A stretch of DNA of 64,000 nucleotides, from the NCBI RefSeq assembly GCF_900099815.1, contig NZ_FNCW01000005.1:124001-188000 (forward strand). Reading direction: 5' to 3'. Source of the stretch: Psychroflexus sediminis (lineage in GTDB: Bacteria; Bacteroidota; Bacteroidia; Flavobacteriales; Flavobacteriaceae). Positions 9,939 to 19,013 of this stretch are shown here, piece after piece. Under the pieces are notes generated by a model. It searched no databases and had not been told where the DNA came from. It was given only the letters and a program-made list of their open reading frames with translations. A program made the translations under genes and the position numbers. Every line of letters starts with the position of its first letter. Within the stretch, counting starts at the first letter, position 1.

Positions 9939-11864
9939 TTACTCAACGTCCAGAACAAGGAAATCAGCCAAATCTAAAGCTTTTACTTTCAAGCCTTTTT
10001 GGTACTGCAAAAGATAAATCGCATCGTTTTCATAGCCCAAAGAAAACTCTTTCTTCACATAATTGAACTTGTTTTCAGCATGCTCTGTAAAGCCTTCAAT
10101 TTCTGTGGAAGCCTGAAGGGTTTTAGCATAAGCAAGTCGCAAAATTAAATCCATCATCACATCAAATCCCCTCATCACGTAGCGACTGGGATAAACACCA
10201 TATTTTTGCTTAAACGTCTCAGTATACTTATCCTCTCCAGATAATAACTGTGTTTTTGAGATGGATGGAAATGTAAAATTAAGATTGCTTAAATAATAGT
10301 TAGAAATTTCATTATCATAAAAGGCATTTCTTTTGGATGTAAACAAACGGATATCAAAACCGTCTCTCCGAAAAGAATTAAGTAATCCCACTGCAGACTC
10401 AGCCAAACCCAGGTTTTGAGTTTCTAAAATAAACCAGTTGGTTCCCAGAGAATCCAGCTGGGGTCTCAGGTCTGATCTCTGCAAATAATCGGACTTAGCC
10501 TGATTTACCACTTTAAGATCGGGAAAAGTATAGCTATATTTTCTTTGGATAGGTTTTGAAATACTATCTGAAAGAATTACCAGGTTCTCATCCGTATGTG
10601 TTTTTTGCAAATAAGTAATTAGGACTTCCTGCATTTCCTCGTCTTTGGGAAGGGTATTGAAGAGGTTATTAAATTCAAAGTTGGGATTTACCAAAGGAGA
10701 AATTACAGGAACGCTATCAGTAGACAAATAACTGGCCACTACTTTTAAGCTTGGGTCCAAAAGTGGACCTACGACAGCCTGGTAGTTTTTGAAATCTTCA
10801 TTTAGTTGTTCCCTGACATAACTGGGATTATTCCTGGTGTCGAAAACATCCAGATTCACTCTTATCCCCTTATTTCGAGCAGAATCGATAGCCATCTGTA
10901 TACCTTCATAGAAGTCTAAAGAGATCCTCAACAAATTACTAGCTTTCAGTAAAGATGTCGGACTTATACTATCGATTTCTGTTCGCTCTAAATTTAGAGG
11001 GAGCATAAGTGCTATCTTTTTAGTATCAAAATATCGAAGTTTGTCTTCAAAAATGAACTGCTTATATTTTGAGTAATTTATTTTTTCGGCTTGTGGTATT
11101 TTCAAAACAAGGCCTACACTCATGCCTTCAAATTTCAGTGAAGGATTAGATTCAATAAGCTCCTCTTCAGTAACATCGTAGTTTTCTGAAATGCTTTGAA
11201 TGGAATTCTCAGAATTTACTTCAAGAAAAGCATAATTTTTATTTTTTAATCGCTTGGTTTCTGAAGTATCTGCCGGGCGCTCTATGTTCAAAAATTGACC
11301 TGGCTGAATTTCCTTTTCATCGATTCCAGGATTTAAGTCTTCTAACTGCTCAACTGTAAGTCCATATTTTCTAGAAATACCATACTTGGTTTCTTTTGGC
11401 AGAACCAAATGCATAAGTGAATTAAATTCAGAATTCTTTATACTTTGGTTGATGTCCAAATCCTTGTCCTTAAGTTCATAAGTTGGGATTCTCAAAACAT
11501 CATTGTAATTCAATTCTCTTTCGGTTAAGAAAGGATTGTAAATCTTAAGATCCTTTACCTTGAGGTTGTAAGCTTTAGAAATGCTATACAGTGTTTCTTT
11601 CGGACTTACATCATAAGCGATAAGCTGAACTCGCGGGTCCAAGCTATAATTAGGCTGGGTTGGCACTACCAACAGACTATTGGAAAGGTCACTTTCATTC
11701 AGAATGTTTGGGTTTAATCTTTTTAAAGTAGTCAAGTCGATCTGAAACTTAGAAGCAACATCTTCGAGTTCTTCATCTGCACCTGCTTCATAGGTTCTCA
11801 AGTCCTGAGCATTCAGGCTTAAAACTGAAAGCAGTAAAATTATACTTGTTAAAAAAGATTTCAT
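9939..11864 (-). CDS. Secreted LysM repeat protein with type 1 periplasmic-binding domain
   Basis: I choose the ATG at 11864, whose A is shared with the guaA stop codon (TAATG); it gives a clean signal peptide ([20 protein letters not shown]) that an earlier in-frame start would spoil. Four LysM-like units of about 45-50 residues lie between residues 20 and 255, followed by a PBP1-fold domain (from IALMLPLN, about residue 280, to the C-terminus). LysM units bind peptidoglycan; the PBP1 fold recalls amino-acid-binding proteins and the LpoA activator of penicillin-binding proteins. A periplasmic cell-wall role is an inference. It is translationally coupled to guaA. Confidence 0.85.
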   Translation of the reverse strand: MKSFLTSIILLLSVLSLNAQDLRTYEAGADEELEDVASKFQIDLTTLKRLNPNILNESDLSNSLLVVPTQPNYSLDPRVQLIAYDVSPKETLYSISKAYNLKVKDLKIYNPFLTERELNYNDVLRIPTYELKDKDLDINQSIKNSEFNSLMHLVLPKETKYGISRKYGLTVEQLEDLNPGIDEKEIQPGQFLNIERPADTSETKRLKNKNYAFLEVNSENSIQSISENYDVTEEELIESNPSLKFEGMSVGLVLKIPQAEKINYSKYKQFIFEDKLRYFDTKKIALMLPLNLERTEIDSISPTSLLKASNLLRISLDFYEGIQMAIDSARNKGIRVNLDVFDTRNNPSYVREQLNEDFKNYQAVVGPLLDPSLKVVASYLSTDSVPVISPLVNPNFEFNNLFNTLPKDEEMQEVLITYLQKTHTDENLVILSDSISKPIQRKYSYTFPDLKVVNQAKSDYLQRSDLRPQLDSLGTNWFILETQNLGLAESAVGLLNSFRRDGFDIRLFTSKRNAFYDNEISNYYLSNLNFTFPSISKTQLLSGEDKYTETFKQKYGVYPSRYVMRGFDVMMDLILRLAYAKTLQASTEIEGFTEHAENKFNYVKKEFSLGYENDAIYLLQYQKGLKVKALDLADFLVLDVE

Positions 11865-13393
11865 TATTCCCATTCTATTGTTGCTGGTGGTTTAGAACTG
11901 ATATCGTATACTACTCTATTAACGCCTTTTACACGATTTATTATTTGGTTGGAGACTTTTTGTAAAAAGTTATACGGTAAATCCACCCAATCTGCTGTCA
12001 TTCCATCTGTGGATTCAACAGCTCTCAAAGCTACAACTTTTTCATAGGTCCGCTCGTCACCCATAACCCCTACCGAATCTACAGGGAGAAGAATGGCTCC
12101 GGCCTGCCATACTTTGTCATAAAGATGCCATTCTCTGAGTCCGTCAATAAATATAGCATCGACTTCCTGTAAGATACGGACTTTTTCTTTGGTGATATCC
12201 CCAAGTATTCTAATGGCCAATCCAGGACCTGGAAACGGATGCCTCCCCAATAATTTAGAATCAATACCCATCTCTGCCCCTACACGTCTCACCTCATCTT
12301 TAAAAAGCATTCGCAAAGGCTCTACAACCTTCAGTTTCATAAACTCTGGAAGTCCTCCCACATTGTGATGAGATTTTATAGTAGCAGAGGGACCATTAAC
12401 GGATATAGACTCGATCACATCCGGATAAATAGTTCCCTGGGCTAAGAAGGTGGCATCTTCAACTAAGGAGGCTTCATCATCAAAAACTTCAATAAAGGAA
12501 TTTCCGATAGCTTTGCGCTTTTGCTCTGGATCTGAAATACCTTTTAAAGCATCCATAAACCTATCGGTGGCATCAACACCTTTTACATTAAGACCCATGT
12601 CCTTATACTGGTCTAGTACAGATTCAAATTCATTTTTCCTCAACAACCCATTATTGACAAAAATACAGTGCAGGTTCTTACCAATGGCTTTGTGGAGCAA
12701 GGTTGCGGCCACAGTGGAATCTACACCTCCACTAAGCCCAAGAATTACTTTATCGGCTCCAATTTTTTCTTTTAATTCTGATACCGTCATATCTACAAAG
12801 GCAGATGGCGTCCAGGACTGAGGAACTTTAGCTATTTTGACCAGGAAATTTTCCAGCAACTGAGCCCCGTCTGTAGAATGATAAACCTCGGGGTGGAATT
12901 GTATTCCATAAGTATCTTCGCCTTCAATTTTATAGGCTGCATTAAGAACATCAGTCGTACTTGCAATTCTCGTAAAGTGCTCGGGAATCGATTTGATGCT
13001 ATCACTGTGAGACATCCAGACTTGAGATTGCTCGAGGATATTTTCAAAAAGCATTTCTCCGTCTTTTATGAAGGATAAATTGGCCCTACCAAATTCACGT
13101 GTGTCTGAACTTGCGACTTCGCCACCATAATTATGAGCCATAAACTGGGCACCAAAACAAACACCTAAAAGCGGTACTTTACCTTTGATATTTGAAAGGT
13201 CAGGTTGTGGAGCTTCCGGATTTCTACAGGAGAATGGACTCCCAGAAAGAATCACTGCCTTAAAAACAGATAAATCCTCAGGCAGTTTGTTAAAAGGATG
13301 AATTTCACAATAGATGTTGAGTTCGCGAACACGCCTTGCGATGAGCTGGGTGTACTGCGATCCAAAGTCGAGAATAAGGACATTTTTTTGCAT
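11864..13393 (-). CDS. guaA: GMP synthase (glutamine-hydrolysing)
   Basis: GuaA converts XMP to GMP with ATP and glutamine. From the ATG at 13393 the protein has 509 residues; an upstream in-frame TTG lies inside the promoter box and is rejected. The class I glutaminase domain carries Cys in LLGVCFGAQ and the HPE pair in [10 protein letters not shown]; the ATP-pyrophosphatase domain shows the P-loop SGGVDST; the C-terminus ends in the conserved [12 protein letters not shown]. The gene overlaps the downstream LysM gene by one base. Confidence 0.97.
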   Translation of the reverse strand: MQKNVLILDFGSQYTQLIARRVRELNIYCEIHPFNKLPEDLSVFKAVILSGSPFSCRNPEAPQPDLSNIKGKVPLLGVCFGAQFMAHNYGGEVASSDTREFGRANLSFIKDGEMLFENILEQSQVWMSHSDSIKSIPEHFTRIASTTDVLNAAYKIEGEDTYGIQFHPEVYHSTDGAQLLENFLVKIAKVPQSWTPSAFVDMTVSELKEKIGADKVILGLSGGVDSTVAATLLHKAIGKNLHCIFVNNGLLRKNEFESVLDQYKDMGLNVKGVDATDRFMDALKGISDPEQKRKAIGNSFIEVFDDEASLVEDATFLAQGTIYPDVIESISVNGPSATIKSHHNVGGLPEFMKLKVVEPLRMLFKDEVRRVGAEMGIDSKLLGRHPFPGPGLAIRILGDITKEKVRILQEVDAIFIDGLREWHLYDKVWQAGAILLPVDSVGVMGDERTYEKVVALRAVESTDGMTADWVDLPYNFLQKVSNQIINRVKGVNRVVYDISSKPPATIEWE

Positions 13394-13396
13394 AGG

Positions 13397-13404
13397 CAAA
13401 AGTA
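13397..13404 (-). promoter_or_regulatory. -7 promoter element abutting the guaA start
   Basis: On the minus strand TACTTTTG followed by C matches TAnnTTTG and ends only 3 nt before the guaA ATG. If transcription starts about 4 nt after this box, as usual in the phylum, the guaA mRNA would begin at or next to its start codon. Confidence 0.55.
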
Positions 13405-13412
13405 TAAATTTG
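13405..13412 (+). promoter_or_regulatory. Possible -7 element for the PNPOx-like gene
   Basis: TAAATTTG matches TAnnTTTG on the plus strand, 51 nt before the ATG at 13464. It is directly next to the guaA box on the other strand, so the two divergent promoters would be back to back. Confidence 0.35.
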
Positions 13413-13463
13413 AGATAAAACAGGCTTCGGTTTACCTCCTCTTTTTTTACATTTAAAACAAAA

Positions 13464-14003
13464 ATGCTAAATCAAATTTTAGAAGACTTAAAAAACGAAG
13501 TTAAATCCGGTTACCTCAAAAAGAAGCATCCCTTTCGCTATCCAAGCTTGGCTAGTATTGAAGACAACTCCCCTACTCAACGAACGGTTGTTTTAAGAGA
13601 TACTTCAGATGATTTTGAATTAATCATGTACACCGATGAACGAAGCGATAAAATAAGTCAATTTGAAAACAACCCAAACTCTAGCTTATTGTTTTATAAT
13701 CATAAGAAACTTCTTCAGGTCAAGATTGAAGGAAAAATGAAAATGATAAAGTCTGGTGAAGAATATAAAAAGTATTGGAGCAAAGTTCAGGGTAAATCTC
13801 AAAAAGATTTCATCACCCAGAAGCCACCAGGAACTCCTATTGAAAATCCGGATGAAATTGAATACAAAGAAGACGAACATCATTTTTGTTTGCTGAAATT
13901 GGTCCCGGAACGCATGGAATCCCTTCAGCTGAAAAGACCAAATCACATTCGCGCAGTATTCGAAAAATCCAATGACTGGGAAGGACAATTCTTAAACCCA
14001 TAA
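13464..14003 (+). CDS. Pyridoxamine 5'-phosphate oxidase-like flavin-binding protein
   Basis: The 179 residues show the split-barrel PNPOx-like fold: a [20 protein letters not shown] strand pair, the [16 protein letters not shown] segment and a C-terminal region with [14 protein letters not shown]. It lacks the features expected of a full PdxH, so it is better called a PNPOx-family protein of unknown substrate (FMN or F420-type flavin chemistry is possible). It is a single gene with its own terminator. Confidence 0.8.
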   Translation: MLNQILEDLKNEVKSGYLKKKHPFRYPSLASIEDNSPTQRTVVLRDTSDDFELIMYTDERSDKISQFENNPNSSLLFYNHKKLLQVKIEGKMKMIKSGEEYKKYWSKVQGKSQKDFITQKPPGTPIENPDEIEYKEDEHHFCLLKLVPERMESLQLKRPNHIRAVFEKSNDWEGQFLNP

Positions 14004-14004
14004 A

Positions 14005-14031
14005 AAAAGCGGCCTAATGGCCGCTTTTCAT
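14005..14031 (+). terminator. Terminator between the PNPOx-like and CHRD genes
   Basis: A 10-bp perfect stem AAAAGCGGCC/GGCCGCTTTT with loop TAAT immediately follows the stop. It is flanked by an A run and a T run and may serve both convergent genes. Confidence 0.85.
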
Positions 14032-14051
14032 TTATAATCGAATGGGTACGA

Positions 14052-15989
14052 TTAATCATTAGCACCTATATTGCCTTGAGCAACAATGGTGGCCAGATCA
14101 TTTGCGCTTAAATGAACGTTGACATATCCGTCAACAGTCAAGACATCGGAATATCCAAATGCAGTGCCATCATCTAAAGCTTCAACCTGAGATTGACTCA
14201 TTCCTGTAGTACCATCTACTGGCGTAAAGGTATAAACTATACCACCACCCTCAGCTGCAGAGTTTTCATGAATATGCGCAGGATGTGTGCCGCCATCAGG
14301 TGTTCCTGTGAGGCTAATTGTTGCTAAAGCTGCACCACCTACTCGTTCTTCGAAGACTACGCTTCCGCTTATCCCTGCTACATCTGCTTCAGCAAGGTTA
14401 TATGTAACCGAGTTTCCGGTCAATTCATTTATACCGATATCGCCTTGAGCAACAATAGTTCCTAAGTCTCCTGCACTTAGATGGACATTGACGTAACCGT
14501 CTTCGTCCAAGACGTCTGCATATCCAAACGCAGTTCCGTCATCTAATTCAGCTACATTGGACTGACTCATCCCTGTAGTTCCATTTACTGGTGTAAAGGT
14601 ATAGAGTATACCACCGCCTTCAACAGCAGAATTGGCATGGATGTGTGCGGGGTGTGTTCCGCCGTCAGGCGTTCCTGCAAGACTGATCGTTGCAAGTGCT
14701 TCACCGTTCACCCTTTCTTCAAAGAGTACTGAACCGTTTATACCAGGCACTGCTCTTTCTTCCAGACCATAACTTTTGGATTCGCCTGTCAACTCATTTT
14801 GACCAATGTCTCCCTGAGCAACAATAGTTCCTAAATCAGCTGCACTCAAATGAACATTGACATAACCGTCAACGACCTGTACATCTGAATAGCCGAAAGC
14901 AGTTCCGTCATCTAATTCAGCTACATTGGACTGGCTCATACCTGTTGTGCCGTTCACTGCGTTGAAAGTATAGATTATGCCTCCGCCTTCTACTGCCGTA
15001 TTCATATGTATATGTGCGGGGTGCACTCCACCGTCAGGCGTTCCATCCAGGCTGATTGTTGCTAAGGCTTCACCGTTTACTCTTTCTTCAAAGAGCACTG
15101 ATCCGTTTATGCCGGGCACTGCTCTTTCTTCCAGATTATAACTTTTGGATTCACCTGTCAACTCATTTTGACCGATATCTCCCTGAGCAACGATAGTTCC
15201 TAAATCGTCTGCACTCAAATGCACATTGACATAACCATCAACCGTCAGTACATCTGAGTAGCCAAAAGCAGTTCCGTCATCTAATTCAGCTACATTGGAT
15301 TGACTCATCCCTGTTGTGCCGCTCACCGCGTTAAAAGAATAGATTATGCCTCCGCCTTCTACTGCCGTATTCATATGTATATGTGCGGGGTGCACTCCGC
15401 CGTCAGGCGTTCCATCCAGGCTGATTGTTGCAAGTGCTTCGCCGTTTACTCTTTCTTCAAAAAGAATTGTTCCGCTGATACCTTCAACTGCTCTTTCTCC
15501 GAGATCATAACTTTTAGATTCACCTGTCAATACATTCTGACCGATGTCACCCTGAGCTACAATGGTGCCTAAGGCATCTGAACTCAAATGAACGTTGATA
15601 TAAGCATCCAGATTCGCGATGTCTCCAAAAGAAATGGGAGTACCATCATCTAAAGATGTAAATGTTGTAATACTCAAACCAGTAGCACCATCAACAGGTT
15701 CTAAAGAAACAATGATTCCGCCACCTTCAGCAGCTGAATTCATATGGATATGAGCAGGATGCGTATTTCCACTTGAAGTTCCCTGTACTTCTAAAATAAG
15801 TTGAACCGAACCGTCTTCCTGTTCATTAAATGTTGCGTCACCACTAACACCCGAATCTGATTTTTCATCCAAATCATACTCGACACTATTTAAGATAGGG
15901 CCGTTATAAGGTTCGAAATCATCATCGCTACAAGAGATAAAAAGTACTCCTATAAATAAGAGCAAACTTAAATTTTTTAATTTTTTCAT
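14052..15989 (-). CDS. Surface lipoprotein with five tandem CHRD domains
   Basis: The protein (645 residues) begins with a lipoprotein signal (LFISC) followed by DDFEP; CSDDFE matches the lipoprotein export signal described for flavobacteria, so surface exposure is likely. Five CHRD domains of 123 residues follow, each with the THPAHIHxNSAAEGGGI-type core, the SQSxVxxLDDGTxxGYxDV segment and the GYVNVHLSxxDLGTIVAQGDIG block. CHRD is named from chordin; bacterial functions are unknown. The DNA repeats with an exact 369-bp period and units 2-4 are nearly identical, suggesting recent duplication or gene conversion. Confidence 0.92.
   Translation of the reverse strand: MKKLKNLSLLLFIGVLFISCSDDDFEPYNGPILNSVEYDLDEKSDSGVSGDATFNEQEDGSVQLILEVQGTSSGNTHPAHIHMNSAAEGGGIIVSLEPVDGATGLSITTFTSLDDGTPISFGDIANLDAYINVHLSSDALGTIVAQGDIGQNVLTGESKSYDLGERAVEGISGTILFEERVNGEALATISLDGTPDGGVHPAHIHMNTAVEGGGIIYSFNAVSGTTGMSQSNVAELDDGTAFGYSDVLTVDGYVNVHLSADDLGTIVAQGDIGQNELTGESKSYNLEERAVPGINGSVLFEERVNGEALATISLDGTPDGGVHPAHIHMNTAVEGGGIIYTFNAVNGTTGMSQSNVAELDDGTAFGYSDVQVVDGYVNVHLSAADLGTIVAQGDIGQNELTGESKSYGLEERAVPGINGSVLFEERVNGEALATISLAGTPDGGTHPAHIHANSAVEGGGILYTFTPVNGTTGMSQSNVAELDDGTAFGYADVLDEDGYVNVHLSAGDLGTIVAQGDIGINELTGNSVTYNLAEADVAGISGSVVFEERVGGAALATISLTGTPDGGTHPAHIHENSAAEGGGIVYTFTPVDGTTGMSQSQVEALDDGTAFGYSDVLTVDGYVNVHLSANDLATIVAQGNIGAND
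14060..15900 (-). repeat. Five tandem 369-bp coding repeats (CHRD units)
   Basis: The same anchor (CAGTtCCgTCATCTAA and variants) recurs at 14162, 14531, 14900, 15269 and 15638, each exactly 369 bp apart. The middle units share long identical stretches; the outer two are more diverged. Confidence 0.9.
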
Positions 15990-16099
15990 GACTATATGTT
16001 TATTTATTACAACATAAGTACGATGAAAATTGAATAACGGTTTTAAAATTTATGTTATTAAATATTTTTTTAACATTTGCGTCGCAAACCAAATTGGAG

Positions 16100-16732
16100 T
16101 TAAGGGATATTAAGATATTTATGAGTCTGCAGAGAAATTCTCCATTTAGGATTTTTCATCACATACTCCACAATTTCAGGAATCATTTTTTCTCTTACAC
16201 TCCACTCGGGCTGAAGAAACAATTCACAGGTATCGTTTACTTTTTCAGCCTGCTCCTCAGCAAACTTAAAATCATGCTTGTTGTAGATAATGACTTTAAG
16301 CTCATCAACCCGCGCATAAATTTCAGGTTTCGGTAATTTTATTTTTTTTGGAGAAAGGCATATCCAGTCCCAAACGCCTGTCATATCATAAGCGCCGGAG
16401 GTTTCTATGTGAATCATCAATCCATTAGCTTTCAAACCCTCGGTGAGTGAGGTCATATCCCAGGTCAAGGGTTCTCCTCCGGTGATGACTATCGTATTGC
16501 TGTATTTTTTAGCATTTTCAATGATCGATCCAATCTGGGTTGGTGGATGTCTTTCCGGATCCCAGCTTTCTTTCACATCACACCAATGGCATCCCACGTC
16601 ACATCCTCCTATTCTTATAAAATAAGCAGCGGTTCCCGTATGGTAACCTTCACCTTGTATGGTATAAAACTCTTCCATCAAAGGAAGCATCACCCCTTTT
16701 TGTACAAGTTTTTCAATATTTGAATTTTGCAT
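16100..16732 (-). CDS. queE: 7-carboxy-7-deazaguanine synthase (radical SAM)
   Basis: QueE converts 6-carboxy-tetrahydropterin to 7-carboxy-7-deazaguanine in queuosine synthesis. The 210-residue protein has the EEFYTIQGEG start of the family and the 4Fe-4S motif CDVGCHWCD (CX3CX2C), then the VITGGEPL segment. Canonical QueE proteins begin close to the FYTIQGEG motif, so a start at Met15 (16690) is also possible; the annotated start lies 5 nt after a perfect -7 box. No other que gene is near. Confidence 0.92.
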   Translation of the reverse strand: MQNSNIEKLVQKGVMLPLMEEFYTIQGEGYHTGTAAYFIRIGGCDVGCHWCDVKESWDPERHPPTQIGSIIENAKKYSNTIVITGGEPLTWDMTSLTEGLKANGLMIHIETSGAYDMTGVWDWICLSPKKIKLPKPEIYARVDELKVIIYNKHDFKFAEEQAEKVNDTCELFLQPEWSVREKMIPEIVEYVMKNPKWRISLQTHKYLNIP

Positions 16733-16736
16733 GCTG

Positions 16737-16744
16737 CAAAGATA
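16737..16744 (-). promoter_or_regulatory. -7 promoter element abutting the queE start
   Basis: Minus-strand TATCTTTG followed by C matches TAnnTTTG and ends 4 nt before the ATG at 16732. This predicts either a leaderless queE mRNA or use of the internal start at 16690. Confidence 0.5.
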
Positions 16745-16822
16745 CTGAAAGCATTTTTTGAATTAAAACTTAAATCTCAACTTATAACATAGAAGTTAGC
16801 GCATATTGTTGATGACTTTATT

Positions 16823-16830
16823 TATTTTTG
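16823..16830 (+). promoter_or_regulatory. -7 promoter element before the small lipoprotein gene
   Basis: TATTTTTG matches TAnnTTTG and lies 16 nt before the ATG at 16847. Confidence 0.5.
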
Positions 16831-16846
16831 AAAAAAAATAATTTTG

Positions 16847-17404
16847 ATGAAACTTTTATCCTTATTCTTCCTTTCAGTAATTTTAATGGGGTGTAGCAAC
16901 TCCACCTCTGAAACATTAATAGCTAAAAACCAGTTAGGGCTGCTTAGACCAAGCACGCAAATCAATGAAATAAGTTCTATTTTGGAGAAAGATTCTATCG
17001 GTGAATTTAATCTGAAGTCTCGCATAAACACTACAAATGAGATAGAAGTTTTCACTAAAGAAGGTGAAGTATCCCTTATTATTGAACCCAATTATCAAGG
17101 TGATTCTCTGGTGACTATAAGTGAAATTCAAATTTTGGATCCCAAATATAAAACCAGAGAAGGATTAACGATTCAGAGTGATTTTAAAACTATTTATGAG
17201 AATTACAAAATCAACAATATTCAAAACACCATCAACAGTGTGATTTTAAGCATAGATGAAATAGGAGCCTACATTGTGATTGATAAAAAGCATTTACCAA
17301 GTAAGTTAAAATTTGATTCTGAAATCAAAATTGAAGCCAATCAAATCCCAGGTAAAGCGCCATTTAAATATTTTTGGTTGAGATTTGAGGAATCCACTCC
17401 GTAA
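16847..17404 (+). CDS. Small lipoprotein of unknown function
   Basis: From the ATG at 16847 (a TTG one codon earlier is not needed) the 185-residue protein has a lipoprotein signal ending in LMGC (Cys16). The mature part is a mixed alpha/beta sequence with no motif I recognise; it contains a TREGLTIQSDFKTIYENYKI stretch seen in several small Bacteroidota lipoproteins. It is followed after 35 nt by an alpha/beta hydrolase gene and may be co-transcribed with it. Confidence 0.8.
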   Translation: MKLLSLFFLSVILMGCSNSTSETLIAKNQLGLLRPSTQINEISSILEKDSIGEFNLKSRINTTNEIEVFTKEGEVSLIIEPNYQGDSLVTISEIQILDPKYKTREGLTIQSDFKTIYENYKINNIQNTINSVILSIDEIGAYIVIDKKHLPSKLKFDSEIKIEANQIPGKAPFKYFWLRFEESTP

Positions 17405-17439
17405 GCAACCTTATTTTTAACTGTTCCCATTTATTTTTT

Positions 17440-18288
17440 ATGAAAGCTTCAAAAAAACTGCTTAATAAATATTTACCGAAGATTATAGGATTAAGACTTA
17501 ATTCTTTATTTCTAATCAAACCGGAAAAAGCTGTTTACAAAGCTTATCTCTTATTTTCTTCACCCAGAAAAGGGGATGTAAAGCCAGAGCAAGAAAATTT
17601 TTTGAATAAGGCTAAAACAACATCTATAGAGTACGATTCCAAAAAAATACAGACCTACCATTGGAAAGGAGAGGGTAAAACAGTGATCCTTGTTCATGGC
17701 TGGGATAGCAACACGCACCGATGGAAAGATTTAGTCGAAGATTTACAAAAAGAAAAGTATAATATTATTGCTTTTGATGGTCCGGCGCATGGATATTCTG
17801 AAGGTAAGCTTTTAAATGTCCCCTTATATTCAAAATGCCTTGATCGCCTGCTCAAACTTTATCGACCAGAAGTCATCATTGGACATAGCGTTGGCGCAAT
17901 GACTATTGTTTATAATCAATATTTAAAGCAAAGTCCTTTTGTAGAGAAACTGGTCTTGCTCGGGGCTCCTTCAGAAATGAGCCTGATAATGAGTGATTAC
18001 AAACGCATACTAAATTTAACTGACAAATTTATGACGGCTCTGGAAACTTATTTTATAAAAAAATTCGATTACAGTTTTGATGAATTTTCAATTGCAAAAT
18101 TTGCAAAAAATGTTGAAAAACAGGCCTTAATTATCCATGATGAATTTGACAGAGTAGCTCCTGTAGAAGCGGCGAGAACCATTCATAGAAATCTTAAGCA
18201 CTCTAAACTTAAAATCACAGAGGGAGCGGGACACTCTTTAAATAAAGACGAAATTCGTCAAGAAATACTGCACTTTTTAAATCGATGA
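17440..18288 (+). CDS. Alpha/beta hydrolase
   Basis: A 282-residue serine hydrolase. The oxyanion-hole strand VILVHGWDSN is at about residues 83-92, the nucleophile elbow is GHSVG (about 148-152), the acid is likely the Asp in IIHDEFDRVAP, and the His is in EGAGHSLN near the C-terminus. The substrate is not evident; an ester or acyl-thioester is typical. Its stop overlaps the start of rluF (ATGA, 18285-18288), implying translational coupling. Confidence 0.9.
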   Translation: MKASKKLLNKYLPKIIGLRLNSLFLIKPEKAVYKAYLLFSSPRKGDVKPEQENFLNKAKTTSIEYDSKKIQTYHWKGEGKTVILVHGWDSNTHRWKDLVEDLQKEKYNIIAFDGPAHGYSEGKLLNVPLYSKCLDRLLKLYRPEVIIGHSVGAMTIVYNQYLKQSPFVEKLVLLGAPSEMSLIMSDYKRILNLTDKFMTALETYFIKKFDYSFDEFSIAKFAKNVEKQALIIHDEFDRVAPVEAARTIHRNLKHSKLKITEGAGHSLNKDEIRQEILHFLNR

Positions 18289-18992
18289 AAATGAGTCAAG
18301 ATGCTATTCGAATTAATAAATATTTGAGTCAAGCTGGATTTTGTTCTAGGCGAGAAGCCGATAAACTTCTTGAACAAGGCCGAGTCACTATAAATGGTGA
18401 ATTTATTGAAATGGGGACCAAAGTAAACCCAGGAGATCAGGTTTTTGTAGATGGTAATCTCGTAGAAAAGGAGACCGAAGAAAAAGTGTATTTGGCAGTC
18501 AACAAACCTAAAGGTGTTGTATGTACCACAAATTCGAAAGTCGAAAGAAACAATATCGTTGATTTTGTAAATTATCCTACTCGTATATTTCCCATCGGCA
18601 GATTGGACAAAATGAGTGAAGGACTTATTTTGATGACCAACGATGGTGAAATTGTGAATCATATACTAAGAGCTAGAAATTATCATGATAAGGAATATTT
18701 AGTGACCGTAGATAAAACCATTACCGATGAATTTATTCATAAAATGAGAAATGGTGTCCCTATTTTGGATACCATCTCCCGTAAATGTGAGGTCGAAAAG
18801 CTTGGTGACAGGAGTTTCAAAATTGTCTTGACGCAAGGCTTAAATCGTCAAATTCGAAGGATGTGTGAAGCTTTAGATTATAGAGTAAGAACTTTGAAGC
18901 GTACAAGGATAAAAAACATTAAATTAGACGTGGAAAAAGGTGAATATCGGCACCTAAGCCTCGAAGAAGTAAACGACTTATATCAAAATTAA
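18285..18992 (+). CDS. rluF: 23S rRNA pseudouridine synthase RluF
   Basis: An RsuA/RluB-family pseudouridine synthase with an N-terminal S4 RNA-binding domain (INKYLSQAGFCSRREADKLL, about residues 7-26) and the catalytic GRLDKMSEGLILMTNDG segment containing the active Asp. The IVDFVN, RVFPIGRLDK-like and QGLNRQIRRMCE blocks match RluF, which acts on 23S rRNA U2604, better than RluB/RluE. At 235 residues it lacks the basic C-terminal tail of the E. coli protein. Confidence 0.92.
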   Translation: MKMSQDAIRINKYLSQAGFCSRREADKLLEQGRVTINGEFIEMGTKVNPGDQVFVDGNLVEKETEEKVYLAVNKPKGVVCTTNSKVERNNIVDFVNYPTRIFPIGRLDKMSEGLILMTNDGEIVNHILRARNYHDKEYLVTVDKTITDEFIHKMRNGVPILDTISRKCEVEKLGDRSFKIVLTQGLNRQIRRMCEALDYRVRTLKRTRIKNIKLDVEKGEYRHLSLEEVNDLYQN

Positions 18993-19013
18993 TAACCAAA
19001 ACCCTTACAGCTT

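Noticed and set aside
12450-12821. A 123-codon plus-strand frame inside guaA
   Set aside because: It is the opposite strand of a highly conserved gene; codon pattern follows guaA.
14060-15900. Regular repeats that could suggest a CRISPR array or satellite
   Set aside because: The period is 369 bp, in frame, and encodes CHRD domains.
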